DNA of 64,000 nucleotides, taken from Chengkuizengella sp. SCS-71B (lineage in GTDB: Bacteria; Bacillota; Bacilli; Paenibacillales; KCTC-33759). This document shows positions 42,607 to 51,918 of the stretch, piece by piece (the first letter of the stretch is position 1; each line of letters starts with the position of its first letter). The translations under genes and the position numbers were made by a program. Below the pieces are notes generated by a model, which saw only the letters and a program-made list of their open reading frames with translations, had not been told where the DNA came from and ran no database searches. Where the stretch lies: positions 1,054,001 to 1,118,000 of the forward strand of contig NZ_JAZHSH010000001.1 in the NCBI RefSeq assembly GCF_040100845.1. The letters are read 5' to 3'.

Positions 42607-43291
42607 CATGGCTAAACATGAAGTATTAAAGCGGTTTTATAATTCGGATAAGTGGGTCACTTTCAGATTAGGTTTAATCAACGAACGAGGGAATACATGT
42701 TCAAGGTGTAATCAGATCATAGCAAAATCAAAAGACCTTATAGGACACCACAAAGTAGAACTTATACCTGAGAATGTACATGATCACAACATAAGCTTAA
42801 ACCCTGAGTTAGTAGACTTAGTGTGCTTTGATTGCCATAACTTAGTGCATCACCGATTTGGATATAAGGCAGAAAAGAAAGTTTACCTGGTATATGGTCC
42901 ACCACTATCAGGGAAGACAACGTTTGTAAAAGAAAGAGCCATAAGAGGGGATCTTGTCGTTGATATGGATATGTTATATTCTGCTGTATCGATGCAACCT
43001 TTTTTTGATAAGCCTGACAATCTCTTGATGAACGTAAGAGGGATATACAACCAACTACTAGACAACATCAAAGTAAGGCATGGTAAATGGCATAACGCTT
43101 GGATCATAGGAGGGTATGCAGATAAGTATAAGCGAGAGAAGGTTGTAAATGATTTAGGTGCTGAACCTATATTCCTAGATGTGAGTAAAGAGGAATGCTT
43201 ACAACGTTTAGCAGTAGATGAAGAAAGACAATACAGGCAGGATGAATGGCAAGGATACATTGAGAATTGGTTTGATTATTATACTGAATAA
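42596..43291 (+). CDS. HNH endonuclease fused to a P-loop kinase-like domain
   Basis: About 231 residues. The N-terminal part is an HNH nuclease (CSRCN, IGHHKVELIPEN, CFDCHNLVHH; to about residue 90). The C-terminal part has Walker A GPPLSGKTT near residue 101, VVDMDMLY and a VSKEECLQRL motif of AAA_33/zeta-toxin-like kinases. It overlaps terS; the start is uncertain (ATG 42596, or ATG 42608). Phage HNH proteins next to terminase help cos cleavage; the kinase domain suggests DNA-end processing. Confidence 0.75.
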   Translation: MCGSMAKHEVLKRFYNSDKWVTFRLGLINERGNTCSRCNQIIAKSKDLIGHHKVELIPENVHDHNISLNPELVDLVCFDCHNLVHHRFGYKAEKKVYLVYGPPLSGKTTFVKERAIRGDLVVDMDMLYSAVSMQPFFDKPDNLLMNVRGIYNQLLDNIKVRHGKWHNAWIIGGYADKYKREKVVNDLGAEPIFLDVSKEECLQRLAVDEERQYRQDEWQGYIENWFDYYTE

Positions 43292-43451
43292 GGAGGAGGT
43301 TATTAAATCATCTTCTAGAGATGAGGGACTATGAATAACAACCTATATTTTCATGATTAAATTTTCTTTTATGCATCCGTCCAATCCAATTTATGATTTC
43401 GCGAATATGCTATCATAAACGATTTCGAAAAAATGGTGAGGAGTGAACAAC

Positions 43452-45512
43452 ATGGTCATTAACGTTCCAGCAGATCAGCCGACGATTAATGCCGCATTGG
43501 CAGTAGCAAGTGCTGGGGATACCATCAGAGTAGCAGCTACTACCTGTAATGAATCAATAACAATAGGAACAGGGTTGGATTGCATCCGAATTATAGGAGC
43601 AGGGATAGGAAAAACAATTATAGACGGAACAGGTTTAGGAGTGGTTAATGGTATAGATATACAAGATTCATCAATGGTTACACTTGAAAAGATTACTGTT
43701 CAAAATTTTGAAGGTAGAGGGATTTTGATTCAAACAAGTGATAATATCATAAATCAAGTAAAATCACAAAATAATCAAAACAATGGAATGGAAATAGACA
43801 TAGAGGCTGAAAGGAATTTAATTATTGACTCGGAAGCCAGTTTCAATTCAAGCGATGTAAATCCATTCATAAATGGAATTGAAGTGAATGGAAATCATAA
43901 TTATATGGTCAAATGCAAGTGCGTTGGAAATTTAGATGATGGATATGATTTGGAAGGCTCCAATAACTTTTTGTATTTATGTCTTGCAAAAGAGAATGGT
44001 GACGATGGTTTTGACGTAAACTTTGTTGATGAATTCAATATGTTTATATGCTGTCAGGCGGTTAAAAATAAAGAGGAAGGTTATGATATAGACTCAAATA
44101 GAAATTTGTGTTTGTGGTGCAAATCGCTACTTAATGGTGGTAATGGATTTGAACTCAATAATAATGAAAATCTTCTTTGGGGCAATGAAGTGAAGTGTAA
44201 TAATGGAATTGGAATTATTGCATTGAACAATAATCAGATGATCCAAAATAAAGTCGTAGGAAATGGATTTAACGGAGTTGAGATTAATGGAAATGGGAAT
44301 ATAGTAGACAATAACTGTATTGAAAATAATACAAATCAAGGAATACTAATTAATCCAAATTCTATTGATAACGTCATCCGATCTAATAAATTAGCAGGTA
44401 ATACTCCAGATATAGATAATGAAGGGATGAATACGTTATTTGACAACAACAAATGTAGAACGAGTGATCCAGCGGGTTTATGTCAAATAAATAATGAAGT
44501 GATAGTAAATGAAGGTGAGAGTATTCAAGCTGCCATTAATGCTGTGACAACAACTGAAGGTTTTACAATTCGAGTAGGTGCAGGAACATTTCCTGAAATC
44601 CTCAATATTGCTCTAGGGAAAGATCGCATCCGCATCATCGGTGCTGGACAAGGAAAAACGATCATAGATGGAGTAGGTCTAGGTGGAATAGGAATTAATA
44701 TTGATGAGTCTTCTTTTGTGACCATAGAAAATTTAACCGTTAAAAATTGTGATAGCTCTGGAATACGAATTAATACTAGTGATAATATACTACATTGTGT
44801 AACTGTGTTTGGAAATTTAAACGATGGTATGTTCATAACGGGATTAAGCGAACGAAATATGATCATGAATTGCGATTCGAGTGGAAATAATGGTTTGGGA
44901 ATTTCAGTAGACGGCGATCACAACTATATCATTTGTAGTCAGTGTAATAGAAATAGCTTAGAGGGTATAAGATTTAATCAGAGTGAGTTTAACCTGGCAT
45001 TTCATAATTTTTGTGATGGAAATCTTGAAGGAATAGAGCCGGCTGGCGAAAATAATTTTATTATTAGTAATTGTGTATTAAATAATGAGGATGGTATTGA
45101 AGCAGAGCGTGATTTCAATTTATTCCTTTGGAACAAAGCATGTAATAATAACCGTGATGGAATTGATGTAGAAGATAGTAATAATTTAGTTTGGGGAAAT
45201 ATTTGCAGCAATAATGAACGTGATGGAATCTTTATTCAAGAAGATAACAATAGAATTATACACAATATCATAAAGAACAATGGAGCACGAGGAATAAGAA
45301 TTAGACCTTTTGATGATTTCAATATCATTGACAACAATACCATAATAAACAATTCACAAGAAGGTATATTGATACTAGGAGATAATAACAAAGTCCGTTC
45401 CAATTGTTTAATAGGAAACAATCTAGATATTAATGACCAAGGTACAAACAGTATTATTGATGAAAACAAATGTCAAACGAGTATTCCTGATGGACTTTGT
45501 GAAAATTGTTAA
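43452..45512 (+). CDS. Right-handed beta-helix protein with two duplicated modules
   Basis: A 686-residue protein of Asn/Gly-rich parallel beta-helix repeats (PbH1/NosD-like; recurring NNxxxxNxxxxNxxxGI). Two homologous modules: 1 to about 344, and about 354 to the end. Each starts with a QAAINAV-type helix cap, has IRIIGAGxGKTIIDG, and ends N-NKC-TS-P-GLC. ATG 43452 is 8 nt from GAGGAG. No signal peptide or recognisable catalytic centre. It may be a carbohydrate-binding spike or surface protein. It is out of place between HNH and terminase genes. Confidence 0.75.
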   Translation: MVINVPADQPTINAALAVASAGDTIRVAATTCNESITIGTGLDCIRIIGAGIGKTIIDGTGLGVVNGIDIQDSSMVTLEKITVQNFEGRGILIQTSDNIINQVKSQNNQNNGMEIDIEAERNLIIDSEASFNSSDVNPFINGIEVNGNHNYMVKCKCVGNLDDGYDLEGSNNFLYLCLAKENGDDGFDVNFVDEFNMFICCQAVKNKEEGYDIDSNRNLCLWCKSLLNGGNGFELNNNENLLWGNEVKCNNGIGIIALNNNQMIQNKVVGNGFNGVEINGNGNIVDNNCIENNTNQGILINPNSIDNVIRSNKLAGNTPDIDNEGMNTLFDNNKCRTSDPAGLCQINNEVIVNEGESIQAAINAVTTTEGFTIRVGAGTFPEILNIALGKDRIRIIGAGQGKTIIDGVGLGGIGINIDESSFVTIENLTVKNCDSSGIRINTSDNILHCVTVFGNLNDGMFITGLSERNMIMNCDSSGNNGLGISVDGDHNYIICSQCNRNSLEGIRFNQSEFNLAFHNFCDGNLEGIEPAGENNFIISNCVLNNEDGIEAERDFNLFLWNKACNNNRDGIDVEDSNNLVWGNICSNNERDGIFIQEDNNRIIHNIIKNNGARGIRIRPFDDFNIIDNNTIINNSQEGILILGDNNKVRSNCLIGNNLDINDQGTNSIIDENKCQTSIPDGLCENC

Positions 45513-45672
45513 ATATGAAAGCTATAAGCCGTTGTTCATTCAATGGTTTATTTTAGTTTCTTTTTGTTGAGGCCCCCCCATTAGATTTTAAGACTATACA
45601 GCTAAATGACCGTACTGTGCACACAATTTACACACAGACCTAAAATTTTGAAATTGACTGGAGGTTTTTTGA

Positions 45673-46002
45673 ATGGATACGAAAAGGGAAATTTATAAGA
45701 GAGAACATGAGAAATTAACCGATATATTCAAAGATGTTGAAGAATCTAAAAGGAAGTTAGTTGAAGGTTTGATTGATGATGCTGCATATCTCAAAGCGGA
45801 AAATTCCGTTCTTAAAAAAGTGTTATTGAAAACAGGCATGGTTAAGGTTCACCCAGAACGTCCAGAACTTCAAAAGCCTGTAGAAGCTGCTAAACAATAC
45901 AGACAAAACATTAATAGTTATGCTGTAGCTATTAAAACACTGAGTGGGGTTCTTCAAAAGAATGTTATAGATGAAGACGATGATATGGATGAGTTTGAAT
46001 GA
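45673..46002 (+). CDS. P27-like phage terminase small subunit
   Basis: A 109-residue helical protein with the pattern of P27-family small terminases (VEGLIDDAAYLKAENSVLKK, VEAAKQYRQNINSYAVAIKT then LSGVLQ). It overlaps terL by 4 nt, the normal arrangement, so it is the likely functional partner of the large subunit. ACTGGAGG precedes the ATG. The gap 45513-45672 contains an unexplained C7 run but no gene. Confidence 0.72.
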   Translation: MDTKREIYKREHEKLTDIFKDVEESKRKLVEGLIDDAAYLKAENSVLKKVLLKTGMVKVHPERPELQKPVEAAKQYRQNINSYAVAIKTLSGVLQKNVIDEDDDMDEFE

Positions 46003-47744
46003 ATAATTATCCTTATAACGTTATTCAGACTGAGTACAATGGGACTCACTCTCACTTATTGGAATATATCCGTAAATGTAAGTCAGGTGAAATCCTGATC
46101 GGTCATGAACTCATGTTAATGCTGGATAAACTACTTTCACATTTTGATGATCCTGAAATTAAAATAGAATTTGAAGATGGACATAAAAGGATTAAGTTTA
46201 TAGAAACAAAGTGTAAGCATTTTGAAGCTCCATTTGCAGGAAAACCATTTATTTTAGAGTTGTTTCAAAAAGCGTTTGTTGAAGCAATATATATTTTTAA
46301 AATTTATGATGATGAAATTAATCGATGGGTAAGACTCTATCAAGATATTCTTTTTTTGGTTGCAAGGAAAAACGGTAAAACACCACTAATCTCAGCGCTT
46401 TGTCTAGCTGAGTTTTTTTGTGGTGAATTAGGTACTAGGATTTTATGTTCAAGCAACGACTACGAGCAAGCAGATTTAATGTTTCAGGCCATTGATTCGA
46501 TGCGAGAGGAAAGCAGTTCCCTAGAGAAAAGAACAAGGAGCAATATCAAGGGGATTTTCTTCGGGAATCCAAAAAGACCAAAGAAAAAAGGGAAGTTCAG
46601 TTATAAGAACAAAGGTCAAATCAAGAAGATATCTGCAAAAACAGGAGCAAAAGAAGGAAAAAACATTAAAGTCGGGGCAGTTGATGAAGTGCATGAATTG
46701 AAAGACAACACTTCAACCATGCCAATTCGTCAAGCTGTATCGACGCAAGATGAACCCCTTTACATCGAACTTACAACGGAAGGGGTTGTTAATGATGGGT
46801 ATTTAGACGAGAGAATGGTTGAAGCTAGACAAGTACTGGACGGGGAACTTGATAGACCTCGTTGGTTAATTTGGCTTTATACACAAGACAATGAACAAGA
46901 GGTATGGCAGGTTGAAAACACTTGGGTTAAATCTAATCCAGGTCTAGGAGTCATAAAGAAAAGAAGTTTCTTGAAAAAGATGATTGATGAAGCTAAAACT
47001 AGTAAGTCTATGCGAGTATTTGTTTTATCGAAAGATTTCAACATTAAACAAAATAATGCTACAGCATGGTTAACTACAGAGGACATTGTAAATGAAGAGA
47101 CTTTTGATATAGAAGATTTTCGAAACTCTTTTGCTATAGGAGCAGTGGATCTCTCTAAATCAGGAGATTTGGCCAGTGCAAGAATTCTGATGATGAAACC
47201 TGGTAGTCAAAAGAAATATATGTATCAAAAATACTTCATTCCAGAATCTAAACTCAATGATTTATCAAAAACAGATCGTGAAAGATTTGAAGGATGGATA
47301 AAACAGGGCTATATAGAAGTGTCTGAAGGAAATGAGAATGACTTTAGTTTGGTTACAAATTGGTTTGTGAGATTGTATAAGGATTATGGAATCAGAGTAT
47401 TTAAGACAGGCTACGATAAATGGTCGGCTGTTTATTGGGCTAAAGAAATGGATGAATTTGGATTCGATTGCGTTAGAGTAGCTCAAGAATTTGGGAGCAT
47501 GTCGGAACCTATGAAGTTAGTAGAAGCAGATTTGAAAAGTAATCTAATCGTTTATAACAACAACCCAGTTGATAAATGGTGTCTTGAAAATACTGCATTA
47601 AAGCTAAATTCAAAAATGGATATGATGCCGGTTAAGGTTCAAGGCAAAGAGGATCAGAAAATAGATGGTGCGGTTACGAAAGTTATTGTTTATAGAGTAT
47701 ATATTGACAACCGCACTGAATTTTTGTCGTTAGTAGGGAGGTGA
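45999..47744 (+). CDS. terL: Phage terminase large subunit (Terminase_1 family)
   Basis: The 581-residue packaging motor has an ATPase domain with Walker A VARKNGKT near residue 120 and Walker B VGAVDEVHEL near 226, and a C-terminal RNase H-like nuclease domain starting at AVDLSKSGDLAS, with YDKWSA further on. The family is that of HK97-like cos phages. It overlaps the small subunit gene and is followed after 4 nt by the portal gene. Confidence 0.93.
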   Translation: MNNYPYNVIQTEYNGTHSHLLEYIRKCKSGEILIGHELMLMLDKLLSHFDDPEIKIEFEDGHKRIKFIETKCKHFEAPFAGKPFILELFQKAFVEAIYIFKIYDDEINRWVRLYQDILFLVARKNGKTPLISALCLAEFFCGELGTRILCSSNDYEQADLMFQAIDSMREESSSLEKRTRSNIKGIFFGNPKRPKKKGKFSYKNKGQIKKISAKTGAKEGKNIKVGAVDEVHELKDNTSTMPIRQAVSTQDEPLYIELTTEGVVNDGYLDERMVEARQVLDGELDRPRWLIWLYTQDNEQEVWQVENTWVKSNPGLGVIKKRSFLKKMIDEAKTSKSMRVFVLSKDFNIKQNNATAWLTTEDIVNEETFDIEDFRNSFAIGAVDLSKSGDLASARILMMKPGSQKKYMYQKYFIPESKLNDLSKTDRERFEGWIKQGYIEVSEGNENDFSLVTNWFVRLYKDYGIRVFKTGYDKWSAVYWAKEMDEFGFDCVRVAQEFGSMSEPMKLVEADLKSNLIVYNNNPVDKWCLENTALKLNSKMDMMPVKVQGKEDQKIDGAVTKVIVYRVYIDNRTEFLSLVGR

Positions 47745-47748
47745 TGAA

Positions 47749-49002
47749 TTGGGTTTTTTTAACTCAATGAAAGGTTTTTTAAACAAAAATAATAAATATA
47801 TGCAGCAAGCTAAACTTTTAAATGGTTATACACCTATCTTTAATCAATTTGGAACTGATATATATGCTTCTGACGTTATACAGTCAGCCATCGATTGTAT
47901 AGCTACTGAATGCAGTAAGTTACAACCAAAGCATATTAGAATGGACAGTAATGGTATGCAGACAATTGTAAAAGGAAGTATAAATCGTTTGTTTAAGTTC
48001 AGTCCAAATGAGTTAATGACTACAAGAGATTTCATAGAGAAAGTGATATGGCTTCTATATATGAATAATAATGCCTTTATTTATCCGACTTACGATCTTG
48101 TACGTTATGAAGGTACGGAAAATAGGGAATACACTGGCTTTTATCCGATAAACCCAGCACAAGTGACGTTCCTGCAGGATTCTACTAGTAAATTCTTTGC
48201 AAAGTTCTCTTTCTCCAATGGTCAAGAATATACCTTGCCATATAGTGATGTTATTCACTTGCGTAAAAAGTTTTCAGTAAATGAAGTCATGGGAGGTGGA
48301 ATGAACGGTCAAGCAGATAACTCAGCTATATTGAAAGTATTAGAGATTAACGACACTGTATTACAAGGATTAGATAAAGCAATTAAAAAGAGTTTATCGG
48401 TTACAGGTATTTTAAATATAAAAACTATGCTAGAAGATAAGAAACAGGAGGAAGAGCGAAAAAAGTTTGAAGCAGCTATAAAAAATAATGAATCAGGAAT
48501 AATCGCCTTAGATTTAAAAGGTGATTATACCGATATTAAAGCAAATCCTAAGATTATCGACAAAGATACGTTACAATTCTTAGACAATAAGGTCCTTCGA
48601 TATTATGGTGTTCCAATTCCAATACTCAGTGGTGATTTTACCGATGAACAGTACCAAGCATTTTATGAAAAAACACTTGAACCTATCATTATTAGTTTGG
48701 GACAAGCATTTAGTAAAACCCTTTTTACTAGTAGCCAGCTAAATCATGGGAATGAAATTATTTTTTATCAAAAAGACATGATGTATTTGAGTACGTCAGC
48801 TAAGTTGGACCTACTTAAAACAGCAGGAGAACAAGGGTTATTAACAGATAATCAAAAACTAGCATTAATAGGCTATCCTCCAATTAAAGGTGGCGAGAAG
48901 AGGACAATGTCGTTGAATTACATTGATGTAGATTTGGTTAACTCCTACCAGATGGGAAGGGCTAAAAACGGAAACACAAATTCAGAAGGAGAAACATCAT
49001 AG
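47749..49002 (+). CDS. Phage portal protein (HK97 family)
   Basis: The 417-residue protein forms the DNA gate at one capsid vertex. It has the N-terminal portal motifs (AIDCIATECSKLQPKHIR, EKVIWLLYMNNNAFIYP) and the GVPIPILSGDFTDEQYQAFY clip/wing segment of HK97-like portals. The start is TTG 47749 after GGGAGGTGATG. Confidence 0.92.
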   Translation: MGFFNSMKGFLNKNNKYMQQAKLLNGYTPIFNQFGTDIYASDVIQSAIDCIATECSKLQPKHIRMDSNGMQTIVKGSINRLFKFSPNELMTTRDFIEKVIWLLYMNNNAFIYPTYDLVRYEGTENREYTGFYPINPAQVTFLQDSTSKFFAKFSFSNGQEYTLPYSDVIHLRKKFSVNEVMGGGMNGQADNSAILKVLEINDTVLQGLDKAIKKSLSVTGILNIKTMLEDKKQEEERKKFEAAIKNNESGIIALDLKGDYTDIKANPKIIDKDTLQFLDNKVLRYYGVPIPILSGDFTDEQYQAFYEKTLEPIIISLGQAFSKTLFTSSQLNHGNEIIFYQKDMMYLSTSAKLDLLKTAGEQGLLTDNQKLALIGYPPIKGGEKRTMSLNYIDVDLVNSYQMGRAKNGNTNSEGETS

Positions 49003-49005
49003 CAA

Positions 49006-49030
49006 TAAGCATCCAAATGGGTGTTTTTTT
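49006..49030 (+). terminator. Terminator after portal gene
   Basis: CATCC pairs with GGGTG around AAAT, followed by seven T. Weak internal terminators between head genes may set expression ratios. Confidence 0.6.
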
Positions 49031-49051
49031 ATTTTTCAAGGAGGGATTTGA

Positions 49052-49699
49052 GTGGGTGAAAAAAAGTTACCGAATAAGAATGAAAAGGTAATCCGTAGTT
49101 TTGGAATGCCAGATGTTAGAGCTGGCGAAGGACAAAACACTATAGAAGGTCATGCTGCTGTATATGATCAAAAAACGAATATAGGGGGGTGGTTCAATGA
49201 AGTGATTGAGAAAGGGGCATTTGATGGTACAGACTTTGACGATGTTTTATTTAGCACAAATCATGACTTAAGGAAGATTCCTTTAGCGCGAAGTAGACGA
49301 AACAACAGTAACTCAACAATGCAATTAAGTGTTGATGATCAAGGTTTGTTTATGCGTGCGAATCTTGATACTGAAAACAACGCTGATGCTAAAAGCTTAT
49401 ATTCTTCAGTTGAAAGAGGGGATCTGGATGGCATGAGTTTCATTTTTTATGTTCAGGAGGAAAAATGGGAGGACCTAGATAGTGATATGCCAACTAGACG
49501 TATTCAAAAGATTAAGAAGGTTATAGAAGTTTCTGCTGTCACGTTTCCAGCTTACTCTGGAACTGATATACATGCTCGAGACAAAGAGGCATTGGATAAT
49601 GCCAAACTAGCATTGGATAATGTTAGGTCAAAAGAATTGGATAATTCGGAAAACGAGCAACTTGAGTTAGAAAAATTAAGACTAGAAACATTATATTAA
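49052..49699 (+). CDS. HK97-family prohead protease
   Basis: A 215-residue U35 serine protease with the N-terminal pattern IEGHAAVYDQKTNIGGWFNE, NHDLRKIPLAR (catalytic His region) and GDLDGMSFIF (catalytic Ser region). It cleaves the delta domain of the capsid protein during maturation. The start is GTG 49052 after GGAGGG. The long Glu/Leu C-terminal tail may be a scaffolding extension. Confidence 0.9.
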   Translation: MGEKKLPNKNEKVIRSFGMPDVRAGEGQNTIEGHAAVYDQKTNIGGWFNEVIEKGAFDGTDFDDVLFSTNHDLRKIPLARSRRNNSNSTMQLSVDDQGLFMRANLDTENNADAKSLYSSVERGDLDGMSFIFYVQEEKWEDLDSDMPTRRIQKIKKVIEVSAVTFPAYSGTDIHARDKEALDNAKLALDNVRSKELDNSENEQLELEKLRLETLY

Positions 49700-49719
49700 T
49701 AGAAAGGTAAGTGAATTAA

Positions 49720-50997
49720 ATGAAAGATTTCTTATTAAAACAAATAAAGGCAAAAGAAGAAGCAAGAGCAGCATTAAAAGAAAAGGGAAAGAACAGCGAG
49801 AGCATTGAGGAAGTGAGAAGCATTGGGGAGCAAATTGAGGCATTGAATAATGAAATTACTGAATTTAGAATGCAGTTAGAAGCTATCCCAGAGGATAATG
49901 GAACTCAGATTCCTAATAGCGGATCTAATCCAGAGAGAGAACAAAGAACTACACCACAAGGTCAATTAAATCCACTTGCCACATATGGTATAGGTCAACA
50001 ACAAGCACAACAAAGAGCTGCTGAACCAGAAGATCATTACGCAACCATTGAATATCGAAAAGCATTTATGGAGTTTGCTAAGACTGGAAACATATCACCT
50101 GAACTTAGAGCCGGTGCTACTACAACTACCGGGGATGTATCTGCAGTGATCCCTTCTACTATTCTTAATGAAATTATTAAAAAAGTAACTTCTTATGGAC
50201 AGGTGTTTAGTCGTGTTAGGAAATTGAGTATCAAAGGTGGAACTACCATTCCTGTTTTATCGCTTAAACCGCAGGCTACTTGGATAGGTGAGAATAATTC
50301 ATCTGATAAGAAAAAAGTTCAAGCTAATAGTAACATTTCATTTAGTTATTACGGATTGGAATGCAAAGTTTCAACTTCTTTATTAGCTGACACTGTAACA
50401 TTAACTGGATTTGAAAATACGATTACTGATCTTATTACAGAAGCAATGGTTAAAGCATTAGATTTTGCCATTATTAAAGGTGACGGAACAGGAAAGGCGC
50501 TTGGAATCACTTTGGATAGTCGCGTGCCAAACACACAAGTTATCACCCTTTCTTCGAGCGAGTTTGAAAGTTGGAGTGCTTGGAAAAAGAAAGTTTTTGC
50601 AAAGATGCCTTTAAGTTATAAAGCAGGGGCAACATTTTTAATGGCTTCAGGTACGTTTGAAGGCTACATTGATGGTATGACTGATGCTAACGGACAACCT
50701 GTAGGACGTATAAACTATGGTATTACTAACGGCCCTCAAGAAAGGTTTGGTGGGAAAGAAGTTATTCAAGTTGAGGATGACGTTATCTCACCATATGATG
50801 ATGCTGCAGACAATGAAGTTGTTGCTGTCTATTGTAATTTAAGCAATTATGGTTTCAATAGCAACATGCAAATGATGATGTACCGTTATTTCGATCATGA
50901 TACAAATGAATGGGTGGATAAAGCAATCTTAATTGCTGATGGTAAACTTATCGACCCAAATGGAGTCGTTATTATCAAAAAGGGAGTAGCGACCTAA
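49720..50997 (+). CDS. HK97-fold major capsid protein
   Basis: A 425-residue protein with an N-terminal coiled-coil delta/scaffold region of about 110-130 residues (KAKEEARAALKEKGKNSESI), which the upstream protease should remove, then the HK97 fold (STILNEIIKKVTSYGQVFSR, IPVLSLKPQATWIGE, FAIIKGDGTGKALGI, YCNLSNYGFN). It assembles the icosahedral head. Confidence 0.93.
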   Translation: MKDFLLKQIKAKEEARAALKEKGKNSESIEEVRSIGEQIEALNNEITEFRMQLEAIPEDNGTQIPNSGSNPEREQRTTPQGQLNPLATYGIGQQQAQQRAAEPEDHYATIEYRKAFMEFAKTGNISPELRAGATTTTGDVSAVIPSTILNEIIKKVTSYGQVFSRVRKLSIKGGTTIPVLSLKPQATWIGENNSSDKKKVQANSNISFSYYGLECKVSTSLLADTVTLTGFENTITDLITEAMVKALDFAIIKGDGTGKALGITLDSRVPNTQVITLSSSEFESWSAWKKKVFAKMPLSYKAGATFLMASGTFEGYIDGMTDANGQPVGRINYGITNGPQERFGGKEVIQVEDDVISPYDDAADNEVVAVYCNLSNYGFNSNMQMMMYRYFDHDTNEWVDKAILIADGKLIDPNGVVIIKKGVAT

Positions 50998-51027
50998 GAG
51001 AGAGGATATAAGTCCTCTCTCTTTTTT
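50997..51027 (+). terminator. Terminator after major capsid gene
   Basis: GAGAGAGGA pairs perfectly with TCCTCTCTC around a 6-nt loop, followed by six T. It would reduce expression of the connector genes relative to capsid. Confidence 0.8.
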
Positions 51028-51054
51028 AAATCTTATGTGACGAGGTGATAAACA

Positions 51055-51336
51055 ATGGCAAAAGCCAAAAATAATGATAAAGAAAAGACAGAAACAATTG
51101 AAACCAAACAGTCAGAACCACAAAAAGAGAAACCTGAGATAGTAGAAAATAAGAAAGCAAATACAGTTAAACAAGCAGATGATATTATTTACTTTCAAGC
51201 TAAAAAAGCATTATCTAAAGCAGAGCATGAGCAGCTATCCCAAAAAGTACGTTTTGAAAATGAACAAACAGGATTAAACATTGTCTTGGTACCTCATAGT
51301 GTTGACTTGAAAGTCGGTGCTGGTGATGGCAAATGA
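51055..51336 (+). CDS. Hypothetical head-region protein
   Basis: A 93-residue protein with a Lys/Glu/Gln low-complexity first half and a small beta-rich second half (VRFENEQTGLNIVLVPHSVD). The position directly after the capsid gene suggests a head decoration or accessory role. It overlaps the connector gene by 11 nt. Confidence 0.6.
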   Translation: MAKAKNNDKEKTETIETKQSEPQKEKPEIVENKKANTVKQADDIIYFQAKKALSKAEHEQLSQKVRFENEQTGLNIVLVPHSVDLKVGAGDGK

Positions 51337-51607
51337 GGAATTACTTAATCAATGTAAAATAGGTTTGAACCTATCATTTGAGAGTACAGAATTTGATAGT
51401 ATTTTGACTCAGAAATTATTAGCGGTTCAATCTTTCATGAGAAATGCAGGAGTATCAGAATCAAAAATGGATGATCCTCTAGCAGTAAGTGTTATCGTTA
51501 TGGGTGTAGGTGATCTTTGGCAAATAGATAGTGGGGAAGTTAAATTTTCTCCTGCCTTTAATACGTTATTGACTCAATTGACTTATGACGAGGTGGTGGA
51601 GGAATGA
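51326..51607 (+). CDS. Head-tail connector protein (gp6-like)
   Basis: A 93-residue helical protein with the gp6-like pattern (SFESTEFDSILTQKLLAVQS, DPLAVSVIVMGVGDLW). It forms the ring below the portal. Start chosen at ATG 51326; the GTGs upstream at 51317 and 51323 lie too deep in the previous gene. Confidence 0.75.
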   Translation: MANEELLNQCKIGLNLSFESTEFDSILTQKLLAVQSFMRNAGVSESKMDDPLAVSVIVMGVGDLWQIDSGEVKFSPAFNTLLTQLTYDEVVEE

Positions 51608-51909
51608 GATTAGATCAAGTCATAAAACTATTGAAGATTGAAGATGGAATAAATGATAATGGCTTCCCTGAAAAGATTGTTGTGGATCAAAAAGAGATTC
51701 TAGCAGCAAAGAGAAGTGTCAAAAGTAATGAATTTTACTCTGCAGCACAAAGTGGATATGAGTTGGAAATTATGTTTGAGGTTCATACTTTAGAGTACGG
51801 ATCACAAAAACATCTTGAGTATGAAGGTAAGACATACGAGATTGTTCGCACTTATGAAAAAGGAAGATATATTGAACTCATTTGTAAAACATACGATGAA
51901 AAACCGTAA
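51604..51909 (+). CDS. Phage head closure protein
   Basis: A 101-residue beta-barrel-like protein with the head-tail adaptor pattern (QKEILAAKRSVKSNEFYSAA, LEYEGKTYEIVRTYEKGRYI then ELIC). It overlaps the connector gene by 4 nt, as is usual. Confidence 0.8.
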   Translation: MRLDQVIKLLKIEDGINDNGFPEKIVVDQKEILAAKRSVKSNEFYSAAQSGYELEIMFEVHTLEYGSQKHLEYEGKTYEIVRTYEKGRYIELICKTYDEKP

Positions 51910-51918
51910 GGAAGTGAT

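Noticed and set aside
45560-45600. C7 run and flanking sequence before the P27-like terS as a possible cos site
   Set aside because: No inverted repeats, R-site array or other supporting structure could be seen; a homopolymer alone is not evidence.
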